Assembly: GCA_964511665.1 (NCBI GenBank)
Contig: CAZEHA010000057.1
Span: 1-21,767 of the forward strand
Direction: 5' to 3'
Length of the DNA: 21,767 bases
Source: JAGOEF01 sp964511665
Lineage (GTDB): Bacteria; Bacteroidota; Bacteroidia; Bacteroidales; ML635J-15
A program made the translations under genes and the position numbers. Positions 1 through 7,186 of this stretch are shown here, one piece after another. How positions within the stretch are numbered: position 1 is the stretch's first letter; the number at the start of each line of letters is the position of its first letter. Under the pieces are notes generated by a model that worked only from the letters and a program-made list of their open reading frames with translations, did no database searches and was not told where the DNA came from.

Positions 1-78
1 AACAACTTAGCAACAATTAAAATTTATTTCATATTTTTATCGGACAATAGTGATAAAAAAACAAATATGATTAAAAAA

Positions 79-96
79 TAGTCGTATATTTGACTA
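79..96. promoter_or_regulatory. Candidate operator: TAGTC-N8-GACTA inverted repeat
   Basis: Perfect 5-bp arms TAGTC (79-83) and GACTA (92-96) flank an 8-bp AT-rich centre. The dyad surrounds the -7 box of the XRE-S24 repressor gene just downstream. LexA/CI-like proteins bind as dimers to such dyads, so this could be the autoregulatory site. Short arms in AT-rich DNA can arise by chance. Confidence 0.4.
85..92 (+). promoter_or_regulatory. -7 promoter box of the XRE-S24 gene
   Basis: TATATTTG matches the Bacteroidota -7 consensus TAnnTTTG exactly. It lies 16 bp before the ATG at 109, which implies a very short leader. No convincing -33 TTG was found at the usual distance, so the promoter may be weak or activator-dependent. 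Confidence 0.5.
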
Positions 97-108
97 AAAT
101 TTAAAAGT

Positions 109-909
109 ATGTATTTCAGCAACAATCTAAAAGTACTGCGAAAGCGACGTAAGCGCACGCAGGACGATGTGGCCTTTACTCTTAATATGAAAAGAAGCAC
201 CTACAGCGGATACGAAAACGGGGTTGCGCAACCGGGCATGCAGGCATTAATCGTGTTGAGTGAATACTATAAAATCAGTATCGATACATTGCTTAAAACC
301 AATCTTTCGGCCTTAACCGAGTCGCAGATTCGTATGCTCGAAACGGGAAACGATATTTATACTTCGGGCAAAAACCTTAGGGTGCTGGCTACCACGGTAA
401 ATAGCGAAAACAACGAAAACATCGAGTTGGTATCGGAAAAGGCGAAAGCCGGATATGCAATGGGTTATGCCGACCCGGAGTATATCAGGGTGCTTCCGGT
501 TTTTTCGCTTCCATTTTTGTCGCACAATAAAAAATATCGCAGTTTTCATATTGCCGGCGACAGCATGTTGCCCATACCCGACGGTGCCTATGTTACTGGC
601 GAATTTGTGCAAAACTGGCATGCGCTTAAAGATGGAGATGCCTGCATTGTTATCACCCGCGACGAAGGTATTGTGTTTAAATGCATCGAAAATAAAATTA
701 AAACCATGGGTAAGTTGGGCCTGTACTCGCTAAATCCATTGTTTGAACCTTATCATATCGATGCTGCCGACATTAGCGAAATATGGAAGTTTGTTAATTA
801 TATTTCATCCGAAATGCCTCAGTCGATGCAATCAGAGCAGGAAATATACAGAACTGTGGCCAACCTGCGCAACGATATCGAAGAGATCAGAAAAAGTTTA
901 CAAAAGTAA
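109..909 (+). CDS. XRE-family repressor with S24/LexA-like autocleavage domain
   Basis: The 266-residue protein joins an N-terminal XRE helix-turn-helix (about residues 5-62) to a C-terminal S24 peptidase-like domain (about 112-230). The presumed catalytic serine is in AGDSMLP (Ser152) and the lysine in GIVFKCIE (Lys191). An Ala114-Gly115 pair in AKAGYAMGY fits the self-cleavage position of LexA/CI proteins. The last 30 residues form a charged helix, possibly for oligomerisation. Family members are DNA-damage or stress-sensitive repressors that inactivate themselves when bound by RecA filaments. The gene has its own -7 box inside an inverted repeat, suggesting autorepression. It ends 8 bp from the convergent glycan operon. 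Regulation of that operon is possible but unproven. No phage genes lie nearby, so it is more likely a host regulator than a prophage repressor. Confidence 0.85.
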   Translation: MYFSNNLKVLRKRRKRTQDDVAFTLNMKRSTYSGYENGVAQPGMQALIVLSEYYKISIDTLLKTNLSALTESQIRMLETGNDIYTSGKNLRVLATTVNSENNENIELVSEKAKAGYAMGYADPEYIRVLPVFSLPFLSHNKKYRSFHIAGDSMLPIPDGAYVTGEFVQNWHALKDGDACIVITRDEGIVFKCIENKIKTMGKLGLYSLNPLFEPYHIDAADISEIWKFVNYISSEMPQSMQSEQEIYRTVANLRNDIEEIRKSLQK

Positions 910-917
910 AAGTTATT

Positions 918-1505
918 CTACCTGAATACCGCAACAAGCGTGAGTACCAATATGCGGATATCGGTAAAAAAACCGGCACTATTGATGTAATCGAGGTTTA
1001 TAGCGATTTTCTCAGGCATTATTTCGTTAATATAAAGCTGTTCCGGATCAGCTGCTTTTTTCAATATCTCATTTTCGTTACGGTATTTTATTGAAGCATA
1101 ATCGGTTATTCCCGGTTTCACCGAGAGCACTTTACGCTGCTCGGGCGTATATAAGTCAACATATTTACGCACCTCGGGCCGGGGGCCTACCAAACTCATG
1201 TCGCCAAACAACACATTAAATAATTGAGGAATTTCATCCAGCTTGTATTTTCGCAACAGGTAGCCGCTTCGGGTAATTCTGCTGTCGTTCATTCCAACGG
1301 TGAGCAATCCTTTTTTATCGGAACCACTGAACATGGTTCTGAATTTGATAATGTTGAAATCGGTGTTGCCCTTTCCAACCCTTTTCTGAAAGAAAAATAC
1401 CCCCCCACGGCTATCGCTCACAATAATCAACGATAAAAGCAGCATTAGTGGTAGTAATAATACAACAAGAATAAGCGAAACCGTTATGTCGAAAATTCGT
1501 TTCAT
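918..1505 (-). CDS. Small phosphoglycosyl transferase (PglC/WcfS-like sugar transferase)
   Basis: This 195-residue protein is the size of the minimal monotopic phosphoglycosyl transferases. These move a sugar-1-phosphate from a UDP-sugar to undecaprenyl phosphate at the inner membrane and so start glycan assembly. Residues 7-30 form one hydrophobic re-entrant membrane helix. The family motifs follow: KFRTM (54-58), the catalytic Asp-Glu pair in KLDEIPQL (D90, E91) and GPRPE (107-111). It is the last gene of a four-gene operon and its start overlaps the stop of the DegT aminotransferase by 4 bp. That pairing resembles WcfR/WcfS of Bacteroides fragilis polysaccharide A, where the aminotransferase product is the transferase's substrate. 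The class is certain; the exact sugar (an acetamido-amino-trideoxyhexose) is inferred from context. Confidence 0.9.
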   Translation of the reverse strand: MKRIFDITVSLILVVLLLPLMLLLSLIIVSDSRGGVFFFQKRVGKGNTDFNIIKFRTMFSGSDKKGLLTVGMNDSRITRSGYLLRKYKLDEIPQLFNVLFGDMSLVGPRPEVRKYVDLYTPEQRKVLSVKPGITDYASIKYRNENEILKKAADPEQLYINEIMPEKIAINLDYINSAGFFTDIRILVLTLVAVFR

Positions 1506-2722
1506 TGGGCAACGATGCGTTTATAGGCTTCTGCAACAGCCTCACAAACCGTGTTACACAATTCGCTATTCAGGTCGTAGTATACCGGCAAACTTATTTC
1601 GTTACAGTAGTTGCCATAGGCTACCGGAAAGTCGTCGATGCGATAACCCAGATATTTGAATGCACTGAGTAGCGGCAGCGGTTGAAAATGTACGTTGACA
1701 GATACACCGAGTGAGAAAATTTCATGAATCAATGCATCGCGTGTTTGTTCATCGATGTCTCGAATACGCAACATATACACATGATACGACGATTCGCATT
1801 GTGGTGTATTGCTAATGGGTAATATCGCCCAATCGCGATTATCGAAATACTTGTGATAGTGCTCAAATATTTGTTTACGTTTATTAAGTGTATCGTTTTT
1901 GTAGCGTTTTAGTTCTACCAAGCCCATAGCAGCCTGAATATCGGTCATGTTGGTTTTGTACCCGGGCATCATGATGTCGTATTTCCAGTTTGCTTTTCCC
2001 TGAGTTTTTTCAAGCGCATCTTTGTTCTGCCCATGAAGCCCCAGTACGCTGCAGTATTTGTACACTTCGGTGTTGTTGAATGGTTCGGGCAGGTTAAAGG
2101 CAATGGCACCACCTTCGGCAGTTGTGAGGTTTTTTACGGCATGAAACGAAAACACGGTGATGTCGCAAAGCAAACCGGTTGGTTTACCATGATAGAGTGC
2201 TCCCAGCGAATGCGCGGCATCGGAGAGTACCAGTATTCGACCCAGCTTTCGTTGATTCGCATTGCGTGCTGTGAATTTACGTTGCACTTTTTCATGGGTG
2301 ATAATTTCATATATCTTATTGTAATCGGCAGGTAAACCGGCTATATCAACAGGGATGATGCATTTGGTGCAGGCCGATATTTTTTCTTCGATTTGCGAAA
2401 CATCGATATTGAAAGTGTCGGGGCATACATCGAGCATTACGGGAGTGGCACCGCAGTGCAGCACCACATTGGCAGTGGCGCAATAAGTGTATGCCGGAAT
2501 AATCACTTCGTCGCCGGGGCCAACACCAAACCATCGAAGAGCCAGCTCCAAACCTGCGGTGGCTGAATTCACACATAAAGTTGCCGGGTTTTGGTTGAAT
2601 TCACAAAGCATTTTTTCGAACTGCCGCGTGCGTGGACCGGTCGTAATCCATCCCGAGCGCATTGCCGCTGTTACTTCTGCGATAATATCTTCATCGATGC
2701 GTGGTGGCGAAAACGGAATCAT
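1502..2722 (-). CDS. DegT/DnrJ/EryC1/StrS PLP-dependent sugar aminotransferase (WcfR-like)
   Basis: The 406-residue protein has the family landmarks: SGWITTGPRT (23-32), the SATAGLEL substrate loop (53-60), SDAAHSLG with the PLP-ring aspartate (D168), and the PLP-binding lysine in SFHAVKNLTTAEGG (K197). These enzymes transfer an amino group from glutamate to a nucleotide-linked 4-keto or 3-keto sugar. About 25 extra residues lie at 138-163 before the PLP aspartate; from memory this is shared with Bacteroidota capsule aminotransferases of the WcfR type. It overlaps the phosphoglycosyl transferase gene by 4 bp and the upstream ligase gene by 32 bp, so translation is probably coupled. A likely role is making a UDP-4-amino sugar for the partner transferase. 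The dehydratase that supplies the keto-sugar is not in the window. Confidence 0.9.
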   Translation of the reverse strand: MIPFSPPRIDEDIIAEVTAAMRSGWITTGPRTRQFEKMLCEFNQNPATLCVNSATAGLELALRWFGVGPGDEVIIPAYTYCATANVVLHCGATPVMLDVCPDTFNIDVSQIEEKISACTKCIIPVDIAGLPADYNKIYEIITHEKVQRKFTARNANQRKLGRILVLSDAAHSLGALYHGKPTGLLCDITVFSFHAVKNLTTAEGGAIAFNLPEPFNNTEVYKYCSVLGLHGQNKDALEKTQGKANWKYDIMMPGYKTNMTDIQAAMGLVELKRYKNDTLNKRKQIFEHYHKYFDNRDWAILPISNTPQCESSYHVYMLRIRDIDEQTRDALIHEIFSLGVSVNVHFQPLPLLSAFKYLGYRIDDFPVAYGNYCNEISLPVYYDLNSELCNTVCEAVAEAYKRIVAQ

Positions 2723-3935
2723 GTGTATGGGTTTTTAAATCGTAAATAAAAAAGATGTAAAAAAACACAAAAAAGATGATACCCGATTGTTTTTCGAGCA
2801 TCGATTCGAATAAAAAATTAAACCCGCAAACAAACAGAAAAAACGAGAACAGATTGATGTTTCTGAATTTTAGATGCAGCATAGGTGCCACAAATACAGC
2901 AATCAACAGCAGCAATCCAACAATACCCTGCATCAGAAATGTTTCGAGAAACTGATTATGACAATTCAGTTTCTTATATTCGGCTTGCGAATACCCCTTG
3001 TTGTGATAGGCTTCTACCAGTATGTCGGAGGCATCGCCGGGTGATGTACCCAATATCCAGTTCTCTTGTATCAATTCTGCAGAAACCTGCCACACAAGTA
3101 TTCTCGATTGGGTGCTTTCGCCGGTATCGGTATTTTTGTTTTGCGAATGGGCAATGGTGTGGGTTGTGCTAACCATGCGGGTATTGCTGAAGAACAGAAT
3201 CGACAGGCTGCCAATTATTACGAGTGCTCCTATAAGCTTTGCGAACGAAAATTTCCGGAATATATATGTTGCCATAATTGCCGTACAAACCATCAGTAAA
3301 GCAAGCAGTCCGGCTTTCGACGATAACAAATAAATCATAACAAATATAAAGAAGCCCACACTGATATAGACCCATTTTTTGGGTCGTTTCGAAAACAGTT
3401 TAAAATCGAAAAACAGTATTACCAATGCAAAAGTTAAATAGCATGCAAAATAGGAGGTGTGATGAAAAAATGATAAGTGTGTGTAATAAAAAGCATTTTG
3501 TCCATCGGAATTATAGTGTGACGAGGCAACAACAAGGCTGACGATGCCGGCCAAAATATTGCCCGCTAAAAACGACCACATCACATGCCTTTTTTTATGT
3601 GGGCTTAGCTCTATCGATGGCAACAGCAAAAATGGCAGCACAATATAACTCAGCTTAATTTCGATTTTAAACCATCCGTTTGCTGTGTTTTCGGTAAAAA
3701 ATGCCAATGCCAGCATCGACATGGCAAAAAGGGCTGCAAACAACCATGCCATAATATGTGGTTTCCTCAGTTTTTTGAACAGATACAACCACCTGTGACT
3801 GAATAATGCCACTACGGCCCACACTACAATAATCAGGCTAAGACATTCGCGGTACAGCGGAATGGCGAAAGCGGTCAATAGCATGCAAACATAACTGACA
3901 TGATTCTGAATCGCTATGTGCTTTTCGCGATTCAT
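2691..3935 (-). CDS. O-antigen ligase/polymerase family membrane protein (Wzy_C), downstream copy
   Basis: This 414-residue polytopic membrane protein has roughly ten or more hydrophobic segments. A large periplasmic loop (about 250-325) carries the O-antigen ligase/Wzy_C signature: Arg278 in TQSRILVW, GTSPGD (296-301) and HNQFLE (326-331), followed by a final membrane pair. Such proteins join undecaprenyl-linked glycans to lipid A core (WaaL), to proteins (PglL-type O-oligosaccharyltransferases) or to each other (Wzy). The gene overlaps its upstream paralogue by 4 bp and the downstream aminotransferase by 32 bp. The SSKAG motif at 205-209 sits at the same residue positions as ASKAA in the paralogue, which supports an old tandem duplication. 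Sequence alone cannot separate ligase, polymerase and protein O-glycosyltransferase roles. Confidence 0.85.
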   Translation of the reverse strand: MNREKHIAIQNHVSYVCMLLTAFAIPLYRECLSLIIVVWAVVALFSHRWLYLFKKLRKPHIMAWLFAALFAMSMLALAFFTENTANGWFKIEIKLSYIVLPFLLLPSIELSPHKKRHVMWSFLAGNILAGIVSLVVASSHYNSDGQNAFYYTHLSFFHHTSYFACYLTFALVILFFDFKLFSKRPKKWVYISVGFFIFVMIYLLSSKAGLLALLMVCTAIMATYIFRKFSFAKLIGALVIIGSLSILFFSNTRMVSTTHTIAHSQNKNTDTGESTQSRILVWQVSAELIQENWILGTSPGDASDILVEAYHNKGYSQAEYKKLNCHNQFLETFLMQGIVGLLLLIAVFVAPMLHLKFRNINLFSFFLFVCGFNFLFESMLEKQSGIIFFVFFYIFFIYDLKTHTHDSVFATTHR

Positions 3936-5188
3936 CGCAGCAGGGTTTCGTTACTCATAATTATCGACTCTTTCTTACCTGTTAAATACATCGCCGAATA
4001 GAAGGCAAAAAATACCACACCGATTTGTATGGTTAATAAATCATCGGTAAAAAACATGAAAATCATGTTTACATTCCAAAAAACAAACAAGGCATTTTTT
4101 GTTACTATGGCTTGTTTCATCATTACAAAAAACATCAGCAACAATGCAGCAATACCGAAAACCCCGTTCATAATCCACGAAAACAGATATTGATTGTGCG
4201 GATTGGTCTGGTGAACATATGCACCACTTTTGCAAGTGTTTTTGTAGTATTCAATCATCGACTGTTGTACATTGCCGGTACCCACTCCCAGCCATATGTT
4301 TTTGTGAATAATGTTTTTAGATGCTTCGAAGGCCGAAATTCGCAGCGCGGTAGATTCGGGGCTGGCAGCTCTTTTTTGAGGATCCGATTCCAATACCTTA
4401 TAGGCGAAATCGAGACGGCCTTTTATGTTGGTACTCTCATACAGGTATAAGCCCAGCATCGACATTATAACAATGAGCACAATGGCATGAGCCCAGGGAA
4501 TAATTCGTTTGGCAATTAGCAACGACACAAACAATACCATGAGTACACAAAATATGAGAAAGGCTGCTTTTGATGCCAGTAAAAATAAAAAAATGATGAG
4601 TAGCACCAGTAACACTATTTTATAAAATGCCGAATTGTATAAAACAAAGTTATTGGCCATGCCCGACAAATCGGTAAGTAATAATATTATGGCCCAAAGT
4701 ACATAATTCGACAAATGATTGGGACTCATAATGGCACTTGACAGCCGAGAATAGAAAAAGTAATCTTGCCGGGGGGTGTACGAGTAGTTTAAATAGGCCA
4801 GGCCCAGGCAAAGAAAAAACGCCGCTACTATTCCCATCACAAAGAATGAATGTATGTATTGATATCTATTGGCAATAGTGTTGGCATCGAATGCGGCAAA
4901 AATTACCACGAAAAAAAACATCGACGAAAGCACCGTGATACGATCGAGTCCATTTTGAAAATTGTCGGAGAATGCCAAACCGGCAATGGCAACAATAATG
5001 GGTAACAAATACAGCCATAAACCTATGCTTTTTAATTTTTTCAACACCGCATTACGTGGCTTTCGGTACACAAAGCTCATCAGAAACAGTATTCCCAAAG
5101 TAATAGAAGTGAGTTTTATGTACAATGGCAATACAAATGCCGTAAGGCACAATAAAAACAACTGAACCTGATAAAACCGGTTTTCCAT
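3932..5188 (-). CDS. O-antigen ligase/polymerase family membrane protein (Wzy_C), first operon gene
   Basis: This 418-residue polytopic membrane protein is the first gene of the glycan operon. The periplasmic loop at about 250-335 holds Arg283 (STALRISAFEAS), GVGTGN (301-306) and NPHNQYL (329-335), the conserved Arg and His of the Wzy_C family. It has the same length and layout as the next gene but the sequences differ widely, so the two probably handle different acceptors or steps, for example one polymerase and one ligase. A TAnnTTTG box lies 8 bp upstream of the ATG, implying a nearly leaderless transcript for the whole operon. The operon contains no flippase or ordinary glycosyltransferase, so it must work with genes elsewhere. 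Confidence 0.85.
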   Translation of the reverse strand: MENRFYQVQLFLLCLTAFVLPLYIKLTSITLGILFLMSFVYRKPRNAVLKKLKSIGLWLYLLPIIVAIAGLAFSDNFQNGLDRITVLSSMFFFVVIFAAFDANTIANRYQYIHSFFVMGIVAAFFLCLGLAYLNYSYTPRQDYFFYSRLSSAIMSPNHLSNYVLWAIILLLTDLSGMANNFVLYNSAFYKIVLLVLLIIFLFLLASKAAFLIFCVLMVLFVSLLIAKRIIPWAHAIVLIVIMSMLGLYLYESTNIKGRLDFAYKVLESDPQKRAASPESTALRISAFEASKNIIHKNIWLGVGTGNVQQSMIEYYKNTCKSGAYVHQTNPHNQYLFSWIMNGVFGIAALLLMFFVMMKQAIVTKNALFVFWNVNMIFMFFTDDLLTIQIGVVFFAFYSAMYLTGKKESIIMSNETLLR

Positions 5189-5195
5189 AGATACG

Positions 5196-5203
5196 CAAAA
5201 ATA
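5196..5203 (-). promoter_or_regulatory. -7 box for the surface-glycan operon
   Basis: On the minus strand the box reads TATTTTTG, matching TAnnTTTG. It ends 8 bp before the ATG at 5188. TTG triplets occur 11 and 14 bp upstream of it, closer than the usual 19-20 bp, so the -33 element is uncertain. Confidence 0.45.
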
Positions 5204-5264
5204 AAAGAATTGCGCAACAATTTTTTAATTCGGGTTAATTAGTTTTAGATGCTGTAGTTTTTCT

Positions 5265-5272
5265 TAATTTCG
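5265..5272 (+). promoter_or_regulatory. Possible -7 box for the lipoprotein peptidase gene
   Basis: TAATTTCG has one mismatch to TAnnTTTG and lies 17 bp before the ATG at 5290. No matching -33 element is evident. It would make 5189-5289 a divergent promoter region shared with the glycan operon. Confidence 0.3.
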
Positions 5273-5289
5273 TTGCATCGTTAAAACCA

Positions 5290-6996
5290 ATGAAAATGAA
5301 AAGTTATTATTCTATTTTCATATTTGCTGCACTGTTTGCCGCTGTAGCTTGCAACAGTAAATCTCCCAATAACAAATACAACGCTATGGAACAACAATTT
5401 ATCGACTTTGTAAAAAAACACAATACGGTGGTTGAACCTCTGTATAAGAATCTTACCACGGCATATTTCGATGCATCGATAAGTGGAGCCGACGAAGATT
5501 ACAATAAAGCTGCTGTTTATGAACTGGAACTTACAAAAGTGTATACTTCTGCCGAAGATTTTGCAGTGCTGAAAAAGTTTGTTGAATCGGGCGAAATAAT
5601 CGATTCGTTATTGAAACAGGAGCTGAATGTGCTCTATAATGCCTACTTGGCGAATCAGGCCGACCCTGTTATGCTCGAAGAAATGATTAATCTGGCAACA
5701 AGTATCGAACAGAAGTTTTCGGTTTTCAGGGCCGAAGTCAATGGTAAAAAACTCAGCGATAACGATATCGAAGACATACTGTCGAAAAGCACGATGAGTA
5801 CCGAAGTTGAAACAGCATGGAAAGAAGCCAAGAAATTGGGTCCGGTGGTTGCCGACGATATCATTCAACTGGTAAAAATGCGAAACAAGCTGGCTCAATC
5901 GCTGGGTTTTAGCAATTACCACGATATGAGTCTGAGGCTCAGCGACCAAAACCCCGAAGAAATAAGCCGTATTTTCGATGAACTCGATGCCCTAACCCGC
6001 AGTGCGTTCGAAGATTTGAAAGACGAAATTGATGTGTATTTGTCGAAAAAGTTCAATGTTTCGAAAGACCAACTGATGCCCTGGCATTATCAGGATCGCT
6101 TTTTTCAGGAGGCTCCCAAAATGTATGAAATCGACCTCGACAAGTACTATGCCCATTGTAATATCGAAAAAATCACTATCGATTACTTCGCATCTATCGG
6201 ACTCGATATTACCGATATGATTGCCAACAGCGATTTGTACGAGAAAGAAGGCAAAAACCAACATGCCTATTGCATCAGTATCGACAAGGCAGGCGATGTA
6301 AGGGTATTGTGTAATATTAAACCCAACAGCAAATGGATGAACACCATGTTGCACGAGTTTGGCCATGCTGTGTACGATAAATATATCGATGCCGATTTGT
6401 CGTTCAACTTGCGCGACCCGGCCCATACCTTTACCACCGAAGCCATTGCCATGCTTTTTGGACGCATGGCATCGAATGCTGTTTGGATGCGTGACATGGG
6501 AATTGTTGATGCTTCCGAAGCCGCAGTTATTGCCGAAACCGGTATGCTGTCGCTACGTCTCGAGCAGTTGGTGTTTAGCCGTTGGGCGCAGGTTATGTAC
6601 CGTTTCGAAAAAGCAATGTACGAAAACCCCGACTGCGACTTGAATACACTGTGGTGGGATCTGGTAGAGCAATATCAATTACTGCAACGTCCGCCAAAGC
6701 GCAATATGCCCGACTGGGCCACCAAAACCCATATTGCCTCATCGCCTTGCTATTACCATAATTATCTGCTTGGCGAACTGCTGGCATCGCAATTAAATTA
6801 TTATATATCGACAAATATCCTGAAAACCGAAGACTACATGCATCAAAGTTATTTTGGCAACAAGCAAGTGGGAGAATATCTCATCGAAAAAGTCTTTATG
6901 CCGGGAGCACGTTATCACTGGAACGATATGATAGAAAAGGCTACAGGCGAAGAACTAACTGCCAAATACTATGCTATGCAGTTTGTTGAGAAATAA
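5290..6996 (+). CDS. Lipoprotein zinc metallopeptidase, M2/M3 (gluzincin)-like
   Basis: The 568-residue protein starts with a lipoprotein signal: two lysines, a hydrophobic stretch, then the lipobox AVAC with Cys21 as the lipidated residue. After a helical region, residues 353-360 read MLHEFGHA, an HExxH zinc site (H355, E356, H359). The third ligand is probably Glu384 in FTTEAIAMLFGR, 25 residues on. This helical layout and the HEFGH/TTEA spacing fit the ACE-like M2 and oligopeptidase M3 families, which cut short peptides. Bacterial M2 enzymes are usually somewhat longer, and the exact family was not tested. It is probably anchored in the envelope and trims peptides in the periplasm or at the surface. 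It is a single gene on its strand with no functional partner beside it. The ATG two codons later (5296) is an equally possible start. Confidence 0.8.
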   Translation: MKMKSYYSIFIFAALFAAVACNSKSPNNKYNAMEQQFIDFVKKHNTVVEPLYKNLTTAYFDASISGADEDYNKAAVYELELTKVYTSAEDFAVLKKFVESGEIIDSLLKQELNVLYNAYLANQADPVMLEEMINLATSIEQKFSVFRAEVNGKKLSDNDIEDILSKSTMSTEVETAWKEAKKLGPVVADDIIQLVKMRNKLAQSLGFSNYHDMSLRLSDQNPEEISRIFDELDALTRSAFEDLKDEIDVYLSKKFNVSKDQLMPWHYQDRFFQEAPKMYEIDLDKYYAHCNIEKITIDYFASIGLDITDMIANSDLYEKEGKNQHAYCISIDKAGDVRVLCNIKPNSKWMNTMLHEFGHAVYDKYIDADLSFNLRDPAHTFTTEAIAMLFGRMASNAVWMRDMGIVDASEAAVIAETGMLSLRLEQLVFSRWAQVMYRFEKAMYENPDCDLNTLWWDLVEQYQLLQRPPKRNMPDWATKTHIASSPCYYHNYLLGELLASQLNYYISTNILKTEDYMHQSYFGNKQVGEYLIEKVFMPGARYHWNDMIEKATGEELTAKYYAMQFVEK

Positions 6997-7065
6997 TTGA
7001 TTGTGTTTTTTATGGTATTTTAGCGAATACTTCTACATACAATGCTGTTGCGTCATAAATTAAAC

Positions 7066-7073
7066 TACCTTTG
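7066..7073 (+). promoter_or_regulatory. -7 box for the DEAD-box helicase gene
   Basis: TACCTTTG matches TAnnTTTG exactly. A TTG at 7048-7050 lies 15 bp upstream, shorter than the usual spacing. A start near 7080 would give a leader of about 105 nt, long compared with the other genes here. Long leaders are common for cold-regulated RNA helicase genes. Confidence 0.45.
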
Positions 7074-7099
7074 TGCGGCAATTTTATTAATTATAGATT

Positions 7100-7113
7100 T
7101 AATACCCGTATTA
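7100..7113. promoter_or_regulatory. Short dyad in the helicase leader
   Basis: TAATAC-CC-GTATTA forms two 6-bp inverted arms around 2 bp, downstream of the predicted transcription start. It could be a protein-binding site or a small RNA hairpin. It is short and AT-rich, so chance is a real alternative. Confidence 0.25.
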
Positions 7114-7186
7114 TTGGCCTAAAGATGTTTGTACTCTAAATATATGTAAACAGACAGAACAATGTTAGCGCGGGTTCATAAAAAAC

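Noticed and set aside
109..909. Prophage repressor marking a prophage
   Set aside because: No integrase, structural or replication phage genes are seen beside it; the neighbours are glycan and housekeeping genes. The left side beyond position 1 cannot be judged.
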